Positions 26,963 through 36,646 of a DNA stretch of 64,000 bases are shown in pieces (the first letter of the stretch is position 1; each line of letters starts with the position of its first letter). The stretch spans positions 599,001-663,000 of the forward strand of contig NZ_CP004393.1 in assembly GCF_000819565.1 (NCBI RefSeq), read 5' to 3'. Below the pieces are notes generated by a model. The model was given only the letters and a program-made list of their open reading frames with translations. It had not been told where the DNA came from and ran no database searches. A program made the translations under genes and the position numbers. The DNA comes from Celeribacter indicus. Lineage in GTDB: Bacteria > Pseudomonadota > Alphaproteobacteria > Rhodobacterales > Rhodobacteraceae.

Positions 26963-27853
26963 GTGTCTCACCCCGACGCAGACGGGACGGAGAACCACGC
27001 CCCCAAACCCGGTGATCCCGATTTCGTGCGCTACGACGCGCGCCGGCTGTCCTATGCCGGGACGTTTTCCGATCCGTCAAGGGTCGCGATCATCCGGTCG
27101 ATCGAATGGGTGACCGGCAAGCTGCCGCTGTTGCGCCGGATCCGCCGGTTCGAACGCATGGGCACGCCGATGGGGCAGCCCTTCTTCCATCAGGCGCTCG
27201 AGGTGATGGGGGTCGAGGTGCGCACCCCCGCCGAGCAAATTGCCAAGATCCCCGCGGAGGGGCCGCTCGTCGTGGTCGCCAACCATCCCCACGGGCTTGT
27301 CGACGGGCTGGTGATGGCGGATCTGATCGGCCGCGTGCGCACGGATTACAAGATCCTGACGCGCTCGTTGCTGACCGGCATTCGCGAAATCGACCCCTTC
27401 ATGCTTCCGGTGCCCTTCCCGCACGAGCCCGACAGCCACCGCCAGTCGATCAAGATGCGCAACGAGGCGATGGACCAGCTCCGGGCGGGCGGGGTCATCA
27501 TCCTGTTTCCCGCCGGGGCCGTGGCCTCCTCCGAGACCTGGTTCGGCCCGGTGAAGGAAAAGCCGTGGAACCCGTTCACGGCGAAGATGGTGCTGAAATC
27601 CGGCGCGACCGTGCTGCCGATCTATTTTCCGGGTCGCAACACGCGCCTCTACCAGATCGCGGACAAGATCTCCCCCAGCGTCCGGCAGGGGTTGCTGCTG
27701 CACGAGATCGCAAAGGCGCTCGACAAGCCGCAGTCGCCGATCATCGGCGACCCGCTGACGCCGCAGGATCTCGCGCCCTGGCAGGCGAACACGCGCGAAT
27801 TCATGGACTGGATGCGCACCCACACGCTTGCGCTCGGCGGCCGGACGGACTGA
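26963..27853 (+). CDS. Lysophospholipid-acyltransferase-like protein
   Basis: 296 aa. PlsC-type acyltransferase core: VVANHPHGLVDGLVMADL (N107-H108-P-H-G), where the family usually has an NHX4D-like motif, and ILFPAGAVASSETWFGP, corresponding to the downstream substrate-binding block. The GTG at 26963 is chosen: GAGG lies 9 nt upstream and the longer TTG reading runs into HPr. It starts 1 nt after the HPr stop, so an acyltransferase is attached to the PTS regulatory operon. Specific acyl acceptor unknown. Confidence 0.82.
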   Translation: MSHPDADGTENHAPKPGDPDFVRYDARRLSYAGTFSDPSRVAIIRSIEWVTGKLPLLRRIRRFERMGTPMGQPFFHQALEVMGVEVRTPAEQIAKIPAEGPLVVVANHPHGLVDGLVMADLIGRVRTDYKILTRSLLTGIREIDPFMLPVPFPHEPDSHRQSIKMRNEAMDQLRAGGVIILFPAGAVASSETWFGPVKEKPWNPFTAKMVLKSGATVLPIYFPGRNTRLYQIADKISPSVRQGLLLHEIAKALDKPQSPIIGDPLTPQDLAPWQANTREFMDWMRTHTLALGGRTD

Positions 27854-27927
27854 GGCGGCGCCGGACGAAGGGCCGACAGAAGTCCGACGCAAATCCGACC
27901 GCCGGAAACGGGCTCCGCACCGGTCGC

Positions 27928-28803
27928 CTATCGCGTCGGAACCGGCGTTTCGCCCCGGTAATCGTAGAACCCCCGCTGCGTCTTGCGCCCGAGCCAACCC
28001 GCCTCGACATATTTCGTCAACAGCGGACAGGGCCGGTATTTCGTATCCGCCAGCCCGTCGTGGAGCACGTTCATGATCGCGAGACAGGTGTCGAGCCCGA
28101 TGAAATCCGCAAGCTCCAAAGGCCCCATCGGATGGTTCGCGCCGAGCTTCATCGACTCGTCGATCGACTTCACCGACCCCACCCCCTCATAGAGCGTGTA
28201 GACCGCCTCGTTGATCATCGGCATCAGGATACGGTTGACGATGAAGGCCGGGAAATCCTCGGCGCTCGCCGCCGTCTTGCCAAGGCTTTCGACGACGCCG
28301 AGCAGCGTCTTGAACGTCGGCTCGTCCGTCGCGATCCCGCGGATGAGCTCCACGAGCTTCATCACCGGTACCGGGTTCATGAAGTGGAATCCCATGAATT
28401 TTTCCGGTCGGTCGGTGCGCGAGGCGAGCCGGGTGATGGAGATCGACGAGGTGTTCGAGGTGAGGATCGTCTCCGGCTTCAGATGCGGCAGAAGGCGCTC
28501 GAAGATCGCGTTCTTCACGTCTTCGCGCTCGGTGGCCGCCTCGATCACCAGGTCGGTCCCGCCCAGGTCCTCGAGCTTCAGCGTGGTGCGGATCCGCCCC
28601 ACGGCCGCCTGCGCCTCCGCCTCGGAAATCTTCTCCCGCGCGATCTGCCGCTCGAGATTGCGCCGGACCGTGTCCAGCGCACGTTCGAGCGCGTCCTGGG
28701 AAATGTCATTGAGCAGAACGTCATAGCCCGCGAGCGCGAAGACATGCGCGATCCCGTTGCCCATCTGTCCCGCGCCGACGACGCCGACCTTGGTGATCTC
28801 CAT
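27928..28803 (-). CDS. hbd: 3-hydroxybutyryl-CoA dehydrogenase
   Basis: 291 aa. NAD(P)-dependent oxidoreductase of 3-hydroxyacyl-CoA. Rossmann motif VGVVGAGQMGNGIAHVFALAGY at the N-terminus, catalytic His region GFHFMNPVPVMKLVE with the downstream Asn, and C-terminal GPLELADFIGLDTCLAIM. Compact monofunctional form, not fused to a hydratase. Works in butyrate/PHB or acetoacetyl-CoA metabolism, upstream of crotonyl-CoA and so relevant to the ethylmalonyl-CoA route. A weak promoter-like pair lies at 28833-28861 on the minus strand. Confidence 0.94.
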   Translation of the reverse strand: MEITKVGVVGAGQMGNGIAHVFALAGYDVLLNDISQDALERALDTVRRNLERQIAREKISEAEAQAAVGRIRTTLKLEDLGGTDLVIEAATEREDVKNAIFERLLPHLKPETILTSNTSSISITRLASRTDRPEKFMGFHFMNPVPVMKLVELIRGIATDEPTFKTLLGVVESLGKTAASAEDFPAFIVNRILMPMINEAVYTLYEGVGSVKSIDESMKLGANHPMGPLELADFIGLDTCLAIMNVLHDGLADTKYRPCPLLTKYVEAGWLGRKTQRGFYDYRGETPVPTR

Positions 28804-28977
28804 CTGTGCTCTCCGTGGCTGAGTTGGACAGACCTTAAGCCCGCCCTCGCGCGGGGTTCAAGAGCTAAGGCGGACGGCAGAGGGGAAAGATTTTCATCGA
28901 ATTAAGGGATTAGCGATTTGGCAACCTGTGTCTGCGACTCTGTCGGCAGGGTGAAAATACAGATCAGTGGGTGGATC

Positions 28978-29805
28978 ATGGCTTACCAGACTCCGGGCGC
29001 GGGGGCGCTCAACTACTATCCCTGCCGTTATGGCGCCTCGAAACTCCTGTTCCGCGGGCCGAAAAAGGATCTCGACAGGCCCTATGTCGCCTTCGTCGGC
29101 GGCACGGAAACCTATGGAAAATTCGTCGACCGTCCCTTTCCCGACCTGGCGGCGGCGGGGCTGGGCGTCGACACGCTCAATCTCGGCTGCGTCAATGCGG
29201 GGATCGACGTCTTCCTCAACGACAGGACCGTCCTCGACCTCTGCCGCGCGGCGGCGCTGACGGTCTTGCAGGTTCCGGGGGCACAGAACATGTCGAACCG
29301 CTTCTACGCGGTGCATCCGCGGCGCAATGATCGCTTCCTGCGCGCCTCGCCCCTGTTGCAGACGCTCTACGGGGAGATCGATTTCACCGATATCAACTTT
29401 ACGCGGCATCTGCTCCAGGCGCTTGCGCGTGCATCGGGGGAAAGGTTCGCGATCGTGCGCCAGGAATTGCGCCACGCCTGGGTGGCCCGAATGCGCCACA
29501 TGACGCAAACGCTCCGCGGCAACGTCCTTCTCCTGTGGCTCTCCGACCATGCGCCGGACGATATGCGCCGCTGCGACCGGCTGGGGAGCGATCCGCTTTT
29601 CGTCACCCGCGCGATGCTGGAGGAGATCCGGCCGGCGGTGAAGGGTCTGGTGGAGGTGGTCGGCACGCGGGAGGAGGTCGCGCAGGGTTGCGACCGGATG
29701 ATCCGGTCCGATCTCGACGCTCCGGCGGCCCGCGAGATGCTTGGTCCGGTGGTGCAGGAAAAGGCTGCGGCCGTGTTGCAGGACGCGCTGGCGCGCTTGC
29801 TCTGA
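28978..29805 (+). CDS. DUF6473-like hypothetical protein
   Basis: 275 aa beginning [19 protein letters not shown], followed by [29 protein letters not shown] associate this YYPCRYG...GGTETYGKF pattern with a Rhodobacteraceae family annotated DUF6473; the name is from memory. No signal peptide or membrane helix. The GGTETYGK stretch could be part of a nucleotide- or sulfate-binding loop, but that is speculation. ATG at 28978 is preferred over the one at 28918, whose extra 20 residues look unrelated. Ends at a strong terminator. Confidence 0.75.
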   Translation: MAYQTPGAGALNYYPCRYGASKLLFRGPKKDLDRPYVAFVGGTETYGKFVDRPFPDLAAAGLGVDTLNLGCVNAGIDVFLNDRTVLDLCRAAALTVLQVPGAQNMSNRFYAVHPRRNDRFLRASPLLQTLYGEIDFTDINFTRHLLQALARASGERFAIVRQELRHAWVARMRHMTQTLRGNVLLLWLSDHAPDDMRRCDRLGSDPLFVTRAMLEEIRPAVKGLVEVVGTREEVAQGCDRMIRSDLDAPAAREMLGPVVQEKAAAVLQDALARLL

Positions 29806-29826
29806 CCGCGGGGGGTATCACGACGA

Positions 29827-29852
29827 AAAGGCCCGCCACGAGGCGGGCCTTT
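29827..29852. terminator. Bidirectional intrinsic terminator
   Basis: 11-bp perfect stem AAAGGCCCGCC (29827-29837) / GGCGGGCCTTT (29842-29852) with an ACGA loop, placed between the convergent genes ending at 29805 and 29881. The A- and T-rich stem ends give a U tract in either direction. Confidence 0.85.
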
Positions 29853-29880
29853 CGGATTGATCTATGGGCGCTCACCGCGC

Positions 29881-30801
29881 TCAGAGCTTCCCGGTGAGTT
29901 CGGGGAGGGCGTCGAAGAGGTCTGCGACGAGGCCGTAGTCTGCGACCTGGAAGATCGGGGCCTCCTCGTCCTTGTTGATCGCGACGATGACCTTGCTGTC
30001 CTTCATGCCGGCGAGGTGCTGGATCGCGCCGGAGATGCCGACGGCGATATAGAGCTCGGGCGCGACCACCTTGCCGGTCTGGCCGACCTGGAGATCGTTC
30101 GGCGCATAGCCCGAATCCACCGCCGCGCGGGAGGCGCCCACCGCTGCGCCGAGCTTGTCGGCCAGGCTTTCGACGATCGCGAAATTCTCCTCCGACCCGA
30201 GCCCGCGCCCGCCCGAGACCACGATCTTCGCCGAGGTCAGCTCCGGCCGGTCGCTCTCGGCCACCTTGTCCTCCACGAAGGCCGACAGGCCGCTGTCGCC
30301 CGCGCCCGAGACGCTCTCCACCGGCGCCGGGCCGCCGCTGCCGGCGGCCTCGAAGCTCGAGGTGCGGAAGGTGATAACCTTCTTTTCATCTTTCGAGCGT
30401 ATCGTCTGGACAGCGTTGCCCGCATAGACCGGGCGCGTGAAGGTTTCGGCATCCACGACGGAGGTGACATCGGTGAGGACCATCACATCGAGCAGCGCGG
30501 CCACCCGCGGCAGCACGTTCTTGCCCGTGGTCGTGGCGGGGGCGACGATATGAGCGTAATCGCCCGCCAGCGAGACGATCAGCCCGGCCAGCGGCTCGGC
30601 CAGCCCGTGGGCATAGGCGGCATCCTCCGCGAGGAGCACCTTCGCGACGCCCGCGATCCCGGCAGCGGCCTCTCCGGCCGCGGCGGGGCCGCAGACCAGC
30701 AGCGTCACCTCCCCGAGGCTCGCGGCGGCGGTGACCGCCTTCGCGGTGGCATCCGGGGCGAGCTCCCCGCCCGCAACTTCGGCAAGACACAGAACGGCCA
30801 T
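29881..30801 (-). CDS. etfA: Electron transfer flavoprotein alpha subunit
   Basis: 306 aa. FAD-binding subunit that passes electrons from acyl-CoA dehydrogenases such as Mcd to ETF-quinone oxidoreductase. The C-terminal FAD domain is clear: [59 protein letters not shown], and [23 protein letters not shown]. Its ATG shares one base with the etfB stop. Length is standard. Confidence 0.97.
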   Translation of the reverse strand: MAVLCLAEVAGGELAPDATAKAVTAAASLGEVTLLVCGPAAAGEAAAGIAGVAKVLLAEDAAYAHGLAEPLAGLIVSLAGDYAHIVAPATTTGKNVLPRVAALLDVMVLTDVTSVVDAETFTRPVYAGNAVQTIRSKDEKKVITFRTSSFEAAGSGGPAPVESVSGAGDSGLSAFVEDKVAESDRPELTSAKIVVSGGRGLGSEENFAIVESLADKLGAAVGASRAAVDSGYAPNDLQVGQTGKVVAPELYIAVGISGAIQHLAGMKDSKVIVAINKDEEAPIFQVADYGLVADLFDALPELTGKL

Positions 30802-31553
30802 CAGACGAGCCCTCCTTCCTTGAGTTTCGCGACAAGTTCGTCGACGGAGCCGACCCGGACCCCGGCGGCCCGCGCCGGCGGCTCCGCGGTCGCCACCACC
30901 GTCAGGCGGGGGGAGGTGTCGACGCCGTAATCGGCGGCCGTCTTCTCCTCGAGCGGCTTCTTCTTCGCCTTCATGATGTTCGGCAGGGAGGCATAGCGCG
31001 GCTCGTTGAGGCGCAGGTCGGTGGTGACGATCGCCGGCAGCGGCACGGAGATGGTCTGCAACCCGCCGTCGACCTCGCGGGTCACCACGGCCTTGCCGTC
31101 TCCGACCTTCACCTCGGAGGCGAAGGTCGCCTGGCCCCAGCCCAGCAGCGCGGCCAGCATCTGCCCGGTGGCGTTCATGTCGTTGTCGATCGCCTGCTTG
31201 CCGAGGATCACCAGATCGGGGCTCTCCGCCTCCGCCACCTTCGCGAGGATCTTCGCCACGGCGAGCGGCTCGATCTCCACGCCCTGCGCCTCCTCCACGA
31301 GGATCGCCCGGTCCGCCCCCATCGCGAGCGCGTTGCGCAGCGTGTCCGTCGCCTTCTTCTCCCCGATCGACACGACCACAACCTCGGTCGCAACACCCGC
31401 CTCCTTCAGCCGGATCGCCTCCTCCACCGCGATCTCGTCGAACGGGTTCATCGACATCTTCACATTCGCAAGATCGACACCCGTGCCGTCCGCCTTAACC
31501 TTAACCTTCACGTTGTAGTCGATCACCCGTTTGACGGGCACCAATACCTTCAT
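30801..31553 (-). CDS. etfB: Electron transfer flavoprotein beta subunit
   Basis: 250 aa. Binds AMP and pairs with Etf[21 protein letters not shown] at the start, [17 protein letters not shown], and the signature [25 protein letters not shown] followed by [28 protein letters not shown]. First gene of the etfBA pair. About 160 bp separate it from the upstream cobalamin gene, with an inverted repeat at 31679-31700. Confidence 0.97.
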   Translation of the reverse strand: MKVLVPVKRVIDYNVKVKVKADGTGVDLANVKMSMNPFDEIAVEEAIRLKEAGVATEVVVVSIGEKKATDTLRNALAMGADRAILVEEAQGVEIEPLAVAKILAKVAEAESPDLVILGKQAIDNDMNATGQMLAALLGWGQATFASEVKVGDGKAVVTREVDGGLQTISVPLPAIVTTDLRLNEPRYASLPNIMKAKKKPLEEKTAADYGVDTSPRLTVVATAEPPARAAGVRVGSVDELVAKLKEGGLV

Positions 31554-31678
31554 GGCGTAAACTCCCTAATGTCGTCGCCGCCCGGCGCGCGGGGGCATCA
31601 AGCTCTCCGGCAATTTTCTTAGCTCTTTGCGGACGCAGAAGACACCCCCAAAACGTCGGATATGCCGGGCAGGACGCG

Positions 31679-31700
31679 ACGTTCGGGGCGAACCGAACGT
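31679..31700. other. Inverted repeat between the adenosyltransferase gene and etfB
   Basis: Perfect 8-bp arms ACGTTCGG (31679-31686) and CCGAACGT (31693-31700) around 6 nt. It lies 14 nt past the minus-strand adenosyltransferase stop, where a terminator would be, but no T tract follows in either direction; it could equally be an operator for etfBA. Confidence 0.4.
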
Positions 31701-31713
31701 CCGCGGGGCGGGA

Positions 31714-32286
31714 TCAGCGGTTCGCTCCGGGCACCCAGAGCACGTCCTGGGCGCCGTTGCCGTTCGCCGCGCGCGCGGCCACGAAGAACCAGTCGGAGAG
31801 GCGATTGAGATATTTCACTGCGGCAGCATTCACCTCTTCGGCCGAGGCAAGCTCGACCGTGCGCCGCTCCGCCCGCCGGGCGACCGTGCGGCACAGGTGC
31901 AGATGCGCGGCCAGCGCCGAACCGCCGGGCAGGACGAAGGAGCGCAGGGCCGCGAGGTCCCGGTTCATCGCATCGATCTCGCGTTCGAGGCGGTCGACCT
32001 GTTCGGCGACCATGCGCAGCGGCGGATGTTTCGCCTCCGCATCCTGTCCGGGATCCGGCCGGCACAGGTCGGCGCCGAGATCGAAAAGGTCGTTCTGGAT
32101 CCGCGAGAGCGCGGCATCGACATCGCCTTCGGCGTGGAGCCGGGCCAGTCCGAGCGCCGCATTCACCTCATCCACGGTCCCATAGGCCTCGACCCGCCTG
32201 TCGTATTTCGGCACCCGAGTGCCGTTTCCGAGGGCGGTATCGCCGGCATCGCCGGTGCGCGTGTAGATCTTGTTCAGGACGACCAT
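31714..32286 (-). CDS. Corrinoid adenosyltransferase, PduO type
   Basis: 190 aa. Converts cob(I)alamin and ATP to adenosylcobalamin. N-terminal VVLNKIYTRTGDAGDTALGNGTRVPK is the ATP-binding signature of PduO-type enzymes; the RTVARRAERRTVELA helix with VKYLNRLSDWFFVAAR is the conserved C-terminal block. Adenosylcobalamin is required by ethylmalonyl-CoA and methylmalonyl-CoA mutases, so its position beside etfBA and near hbd is sensible. Starts 2 bp before the stop of the twin-TM gene upstream, i.e. the two nearly touch. Confidence 0.93.
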   Translation of the reverse strand: MVVLNKIYTRTGDAGDTALGNGTRVPKYDRRVEAYGTVDEVNAALGLARLHAEGDVDAALSRIQNDLFDLGADLCRPDPGQDAEAKHPPLRMVAEQVDRLEREIDAMNRDLAALRSFVLPGGSALAAHLHLCRTVARRAERRTVELASAEEVNAAAVKYLNRLSDWFFVAARAANGNGAQDVLWVPGANR

Positions 32287-32287
32287 G

Positions 32288-32491
32288 TCAGTTCCCCGAT
32301 TTGCGAAGGGCCACGAAGATCACCACGAGGATGACGACGCCGAGCTGGGCGGCGATGCGGGCCTGCATGAGTTTGTTGGAGCGTTTCGCGCCTTCGGCCC
32401 CGCCGCGTCCGAACTGGCCTATGCCGAACGCGAGGATCAGCAGGACGATCAGGCAGCCGGCGCCGATGACGTAGAGAAATGACTCGGACAT
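32288..32491 (-). CDS. Twin transmembrane helix small protein (HIG1-like)
   Basis: 67 aa with two membrane helices: about residues 6-25 (YVIGAGCLIVLLILAFGIGQ) and 47-62 (QLGVVILVVIFVALRK), joined by a basic loop FGRGGAEGAKRSNKLMQARI. Layout and the SNKLMQARIAAQ stretch recall HIG1-type proteins, which in alphaproteobacteria and mitochondria associate with cytochrome oxidase. That relationship is tentative. Directly precedes the adenosyltransferase gene, probably one operon. Confidence 0.75.
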   Translation of the reverse strand: MSESFLYVIGAGCLIVLLILAFGIGQFGRGGAEGAKRSNKLMQARIAAQLGVVILVVIFVALRKSGN

Positions 32492-32562
32492 TGCGGTTCC
32501 TTTCTGGCTTCTGGCTCAGGACATAGCCCGTTCGGGTGCGTCGCCCAAGCCACGATTGCGAT

Positions 32563-33396
32563 CTAGATCCGGCCCATGAGCCGGTCGCTGAGCCCTTGCG
32601 GCAGCAGACGGCGGGAGAGGGCGGCGACATAGGTGGGCGTGGTGACGTAATAGCGCGCGCGCGGGCGGCGCGCCTCCAGCGCCTTCAGGAGCTTTCGGCT
32701 CACCGCCTCGGGGCCGAGCTCGAACGGATCGGGTTTCGAGGTTTCGGCGGCCTTGTAGAGCCGCGGGACGAGGGTCGTGCGATACTGGTCGGCGCGGGCG
32801 GAGGACTGCCAGTCGATCCATCGGTCGAACTGGCGCCGCGCGTTGAGGCGAAAGGCGGTGCCGATGGGGCCGGGCTCGATCAGGATCGGATGGATGCCGG
32901 TGCCGCGCATCTCGAGGCGCAGCGTGTCGGTCAGGCCCTCGAGGGCGAATTTCGTGGCGTTGTAGCTGCCGCGCCAGGGCATCGCGACGAGGCCGAGGAC
33001 GGAAGAGCATTGAACGATCCGGCCGTGACCCTGCGCGCGCATCACCGGAATAACGCGGCGCGTGAGGTCGTGCCAGCCGAACAGGTTCGCCTCGAAATTC
33101 CGGCGCAGCGCCGCGACGGGAAGATCCTCGACCGCCGCGGGGATCGCATAGGCCCCGTTGTTGAAGAGCGCGTCGAGCCTGCCGCCGGTGCGTGCCATCG
33201 CCTCCTCGAAGCCCTCCGCGATGGAGGCGGGGTCTTCGTAGTCGAGGCGAACGCTCTCGAATCCTTCGGAGGTCAACCGGTCGGCATCCGCCTGCGCCCG
33301 GCAGGCGGCGAGGACGCGCCAGCCACGGGTCTTCAGATATCCTGCGGCATGACGGCCGATGCCGGAGGAACAGCCGGTGATGAGGATGGATTTCAC
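32563..33396 (-). CDS. Short-chain dehydrogenase/reductase
   Basis: 277-aa classical SDR. Cofactor motif LITGCSSGIGRHAAGYL at the N-terminus, LFNNGAYAIPAA (NNAG equivalent), catalytic Ser in QCSSVLG, and YNATKFALEGL with the YxxxK pair. The C-terminal region has KPDPFELGPEAVSRKLLKALEARRPRARYYVTTP, common in the YbbO/retinol-dehydrogenase-like subgroup. Substrate unknown. 71 bp upstream of the twin-TM gene on the same strand. Confidence 0.9.
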   Translation of the reverse strand: MKSILITGCSSGIGRHAAGYLKTRGWRVLAACRAQADADRLTSEGFESVRLDYEDPASIAEGFEEAMARTGGRLDALFNNGAYAIPAAVEDLPVAALRRNFEANLFGWHDLTRRVIPVMRAQGHGRIVQCSSVLGLVAMPWRGSYNATKFALEGLTDTLRLEMRGTGIHPILIEPGPIGTAFRLNARRQFDRWIDWQSSARADQYRTTLVPRLYKAAETSKPDPFELGPEAVSRKLLKALEARRPRARYYVTTPTYVAALSRRLLPQGLSDRLMGRI

Positions 33397-33456
33397 GAAA
33401 GACCTCCCGCACGGATGGCGGAAGGCTTACTGCATCGGGGGCGGCGCGAAAACCGC

Positions 33457-34089
33457 CTACTCGCCGTAGTCGGTCAGAAAACGCGCGGCCATATAGCCTT
33501 CGATCCCGTCGCCCTCGATCCGGATCTTCACCCAGCCGGTGCCGGTGTCCTCGACGACCTGCACGATGTCGGTGCGGACGACCTGGTCGAGTACGGGATT
33601 GGCGGTCGAGGGACCGGAGCGCACGTTGACCCGCGAGGCGGTGACCTCGCGCAGGTCTTCCGCCGCTTTCTTCCGGTCGGCGGCGTCCGGCTTGACGAGG
33701 GCCGCGAGCTTTTCCGGATCGCTCACATGCGTGGTCGCCGTCGCGGGCGTCACCGGGACGGGACCCGCCGCGGTCTGCGCGACCGCGGGCCGGGCGCCGT
33801 CATAGCTTGCCATCTGCACGAGCCCGTCGGGGGCGGGGGCGTCGTTGACGCGGTCGGGCGCCGGCTCCTTCTGGACGCGCATCTCTGCGAGCGTGGGGAC
33901 ATAGTCGCCCTGGCGGAGGGACTGGCCTGCGAAAGCGGTCTTCAGGGTGTCCCCGAGCGTCGCGACGACCGAGGTCCGCCCTGTCTTCCGGGCGTCCCAG
34001 GCGGCCTGTTCCTCGGGCGAAAGATCGCTGCCGCAGATGGTGAAAGCGGCGTAAAGTCCCGCAAGGGTGAGTGCGGTCAGACGCAACAT
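33457..34089 (-). CDS. SH3b-domain protein, exported
   Basis: 210 aa. The N-terminus MLRLTALTLAGLYAAFTICG is a signal peptide or membrane anchor. A Pro/Ala/Thr-rich linker leads to a C-terminal bacterial SH3 domain (about 145-208) with VTASRVNVRSGPSTANPVLDQV and TGTGWVKIRIEGDGIEGYMAARFL. SH3b domains often bind cell-wall peptides. Cysteine at position 19 (TICGS) does not make a convincing lipobox. No partner gene identified; divergent from parC. Confidence 0.85.
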   Translation of the reverse strand: MLRLTALTLAGLYAAFTICGSDLSPEEQAAWDARKTGRTSVVATLGDTLKTAFAGQSLRQGDYVPTLAEMRVQKEPAPDRVNDAPAPDGLVQMASYDGARPAVAQTAAGPVPVTPATATTHVSDPEKLAALVKPDAADRKKAAEDLREVTASRVNVRSGPSTANPVLDQVVRTDIVQVVEDTGTGWVKIRIEGDGIEGYMAARFLTDYGE

Positions 34090-34222
34090 ACCGTGTCCCT
34101 CAATACCTTTGAACGCATGGTCATTCTAAGCGATTCTACGCGCATCGGCGGGGGAAAGTTCCGAAAAACTTGCCATTTCCGATTTTACCGTCTTCGGAGG
34201 CACCGCGGCGGGAAGGTGCGGC

Positions 34223-34251
34223 TTGCCGCAGGCGGGGGGCGGTAGTATTCA
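34223..34251 (+). promoter_or_regulatory. Predicted parC promoter (leaderless start)
   Basis: TTGCCG at 34223-34228, 17-bp spacer, TATTCA at 34246-34251. After a 6-nt discriminator the start falls on the A of the parC ATG at 34258. No Shine-Dalgarno sequence precedes the gene. Confidence 0.5.
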
Positions 34252-34257
34252 GATCCC

Positions 34258-36615
34258 ATGAGCAGTGATTTGACCCAAGATCCCGACAATGCCGGGGGCC
34301 CCCTCGCGGAGTCCTTCGAACCGCTGCGCCGTGCCATTGGCGAGCGCTATCTTCAATATGCGCTCTCGACGATCATGCATCGCGCGCTTCCGGACGCGCG
34401 CGACGGGCTGAAGCCCGTGCACCGGCGCATCCTCTATGCGATGCGCGAGCTGCGCCTCTCCTCGAACGGGGGATTCCGTAAGTCGGCGAAGATCTCGGGC
34501 GATGTGATGGGCAATTACCACCCGCACGGCGACACCGCGATCTATGACGCGATGGCGCGTCTCGCGCAGGATTTCAACGTCCGCTATCCGTTGGTCGACG
34601 GGCAGGGCAACTTCGGCAATATCGACGGCGACAATCCGGCGGCCTCGCGCTACACCGAGGCGCGGATGACCATCGCCGCGGAGGCGCTGCTCGAGGGGCT
34701 GAGCGAGGATGCGGTCGATTTTCGCGACAATTACGACGGGACGCTGCGCGAGCCGGAGGTGCTTCCGGCGGCCTTTCCGAACCTTCTGGCCAACGGTGCC
34801 GCGGGGATCGCGGTGGGCATGGCCACGAACATTCCGCCGCACAATATCTCCGAGCTGATCGATGCCTCGCTGCACATGATCCGGACGCCGGACGTGCGTG
34901 ACGACACGCTGCTGAACTACGTCCGGGGCCCGGATTTCCCGACCGGCGGCATCATCGTCGAGCCGCGCGAGAGCATGGCGAAGACCTATGCCACGGGGCG
35001 CGGATCGTTCCGCCTGCGCGCGAAATGGGAAGTCGAGGATCTGGGCCGCGGCGTCTGGCAGATCGTGGTGACGGAGATCCCCTATCAGGTCCAGAAATCG
35101 AAGCTCATCGAGAAGCTCGCGGAACTGATCCAGACGAAGAAAGTGCCGATCCTCGCCGACGTGCGCGACGAGAGCGCCGAGGACATCCGCGTGATCCTCG
35201 AGCCGAAGTCGAAGAATGTCGATCCCGAAGTGCTGATGAGCACGCTCTTCCGCAACTCGGACCTCGAGACACGTTTCTCGCTCAACATGAACGTGCTGAT
35301 CGACGGGCGCACGCCGAAAGTGTGTTCGCTCAAGGAAGTGCTGCGCGCCTGGCTCGACCACCGGCGCGTGGTGCTGCAACGCCGCTCGCAGCATCGGCTG
35401 GAGAAGATCGACCACCGGCTCGAGGTGCTCGAAGGCTTCATCATCGCCTTCCTGAACCTCGATCGGGTGATCGACATCATCCGCTACGACGACGATCCGA
35501 AGGCCGCGCTGATGGCCGAGGACTGGGGCCGCGACGTAGCGCGCGCGATGTCGGAAAAGGAGTATGTCTCGCCGCTGCCTGCCAGGGAAGGGCAGGGCGA
35601 ACTGACCGAGGTGCAGGCCGAGGCGATCCTCAACATGCGCCTGCGCAGTTTGCGCCGTCTCGAGGAGATCGAGCTGATCGGGGAGCGCGACGCGCTTCTG
35701 GAGGAGAAGGAGGGCCTTGTCGCGCTGCTCGGCTCGGAGGAGCGGCAGTGGGACCGGATCTCCGAGGAGCTCCGGGAGACGAAGAAGAAATTCGGCAAGG
35801 ACTACGACCGCGGCCAGCGCCTGACGCAATTCGCCGAGGCCGCGGAGGTCGAGGACGTCCCGCTCGAGGCGATGATCGAGCGCGAGCCGATCACCGTCGT
35901 GCTGTCGCAGATGGGCTGGATCCGGGCCATGTCCGGCCATATCGACCTGACGCGCGAGCTGAAGTTCAAGGACGGCGACGGGCCGCGGTTCATCTTCCAT
36001 GCGGAGACGACGGACAAGTTGTTGATGATGGGGTCGAACGGGCGCTTCTATACGCTGTCGGCGGCGAACCTTCCGGGCGGGCGCGGCATGGGCGAGCCGG
36101 TGCGGCTGATGGTCGACCTGCCCAACGAGGCGGACATCGTCGACATTTTCGCCCATGATCCCGAGGGCAAGCTGCTCGTCGCCTCGAACGCCGGCAACGG
36201 GTTCCAGATCGCCGAAAGGGATGTGGTGGCGCAGACCCGTTCGGGCAAGCAGGTTCTGAACGTGAAGGACGAGGAAAAGGCCGTCGTGGTGCACCGCGTG
36301 CGCGGCGATCATGTTGCCATCGTGTCGCAAAACCGCCGCTTCCTCGTCTTCCCGCTGTCCGAAGTGCCGGAACTCGGCCGCGGCAAGGGGGTGCGGTTGC
36401 AGAAATACAACCAGGCACGCGGAGCGCAGGGCACGCTGGAGCTCGATGGCGGCCTGTCGGATCTGACGACCTTCAACCTCGAGGAGGGGCTGAGCTGGAC
36501 CATGGGCGGCGGCAACACCCGGACCGAACGCGACCTGGGCCCGTGGCTCGGCAAGCGTGCCGGGGTGGGACGGCAGCCGCCGCATGGCTTCCCGCGCAAC
36601 AACAGGTTCACCTGA
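34258..36615 (+). CDS. parC: DNA topoisomerase IV subunit A
   Basis: 785 aa. Cleaves and rejoins DNA to separate daughter chromosomes, with ParE. Features: [30 protein letters not shown], catalytic Tyr Y132 in [11 protein letters not shown], and [17 protein letters not shown]. The C-terminal beta-pinwheel is degenerate and lacks the GyrA box; it carries [19 protein letters not shown] instead, as in ParC. That and the length argue for ParC over GyrA. The quinolone-resistance region (around [12 protein letters not shown]) looks wild-type. Confidence 0.95.
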   Translation: MSSDLTQDPDNAGGPLAESFEPLRRAIGERYLQYALSTIMHRALPDARDGLKPVHRRILYAMRELRLSSNGGFRKSAKISGDVMGNYHPHGDTAIYDAMARLAQDFNVRYPLVDGQGNFGNIDGDNPAASRYTEARMTIAAEALLEGLSEDAVDFRDNYDGTLREPEVLPAAFPNLLANGAAGIAVGMATNIPPHNISELIDASLHMIRTPDVRDDTLLNYVRGPDFPTGGIIVEPRESMAKTYATGRGSFRLRAKWEVEDLGRGVWQIVVTEIPYQVQKSKLIEKLAELIQTKKVPILADVRDESAEDIRVILEPKSKNVDPEVLMSTLFRNSDLETRFSLNMNVLIDGRTPKVCSLKEVLRAWLDHRRVVLQRRSQHRLEKIDHRLEVLEGFIIAFLNLDRVIDIIRYDDDPKAALMAEDWGRDVARAMSEKEYVSPLPAREGQGELTEVQAEAILNMRLRSLRRLEEIELIGERDALLEEKEGLVALLGSEERQWDRISEELRETKKKFGKDYDRGQRLTQFAEAAEVEDVPLEAMIEREPITVVLSQMGWIRAMSGHIDLTRELKFKDGDGPRFIFHAETTDKLLMMGSNGRFYTLSAANLPGGRGMGEPVRLMVDLPNEADIVDIFAHDPEGKLLVASNAGNGFQIAERDVVAQTRSGKQVLNVKDEEKAVVVHRVRGDHVAIVSQNRRFLVFPLSEVPELGRGKGVRLQKYNQARGAQGTLELDGGLSDLTTFNLEEGLSWTMGGGNTRTERDLGPWLGKRAGVGRQPPHGFPRNNRFT

Positions 36616-36646
36616 CCGGCAGATCACGTTCACGAGGGCCATGGGT

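Noticed and set aside
28918..28977. Upstream ATG adding 20 residues to the DUF6473-like protein
   Set aside because: The added residues do not resemble the family N-terminus, which begins MAYQTPGAG at 28978.
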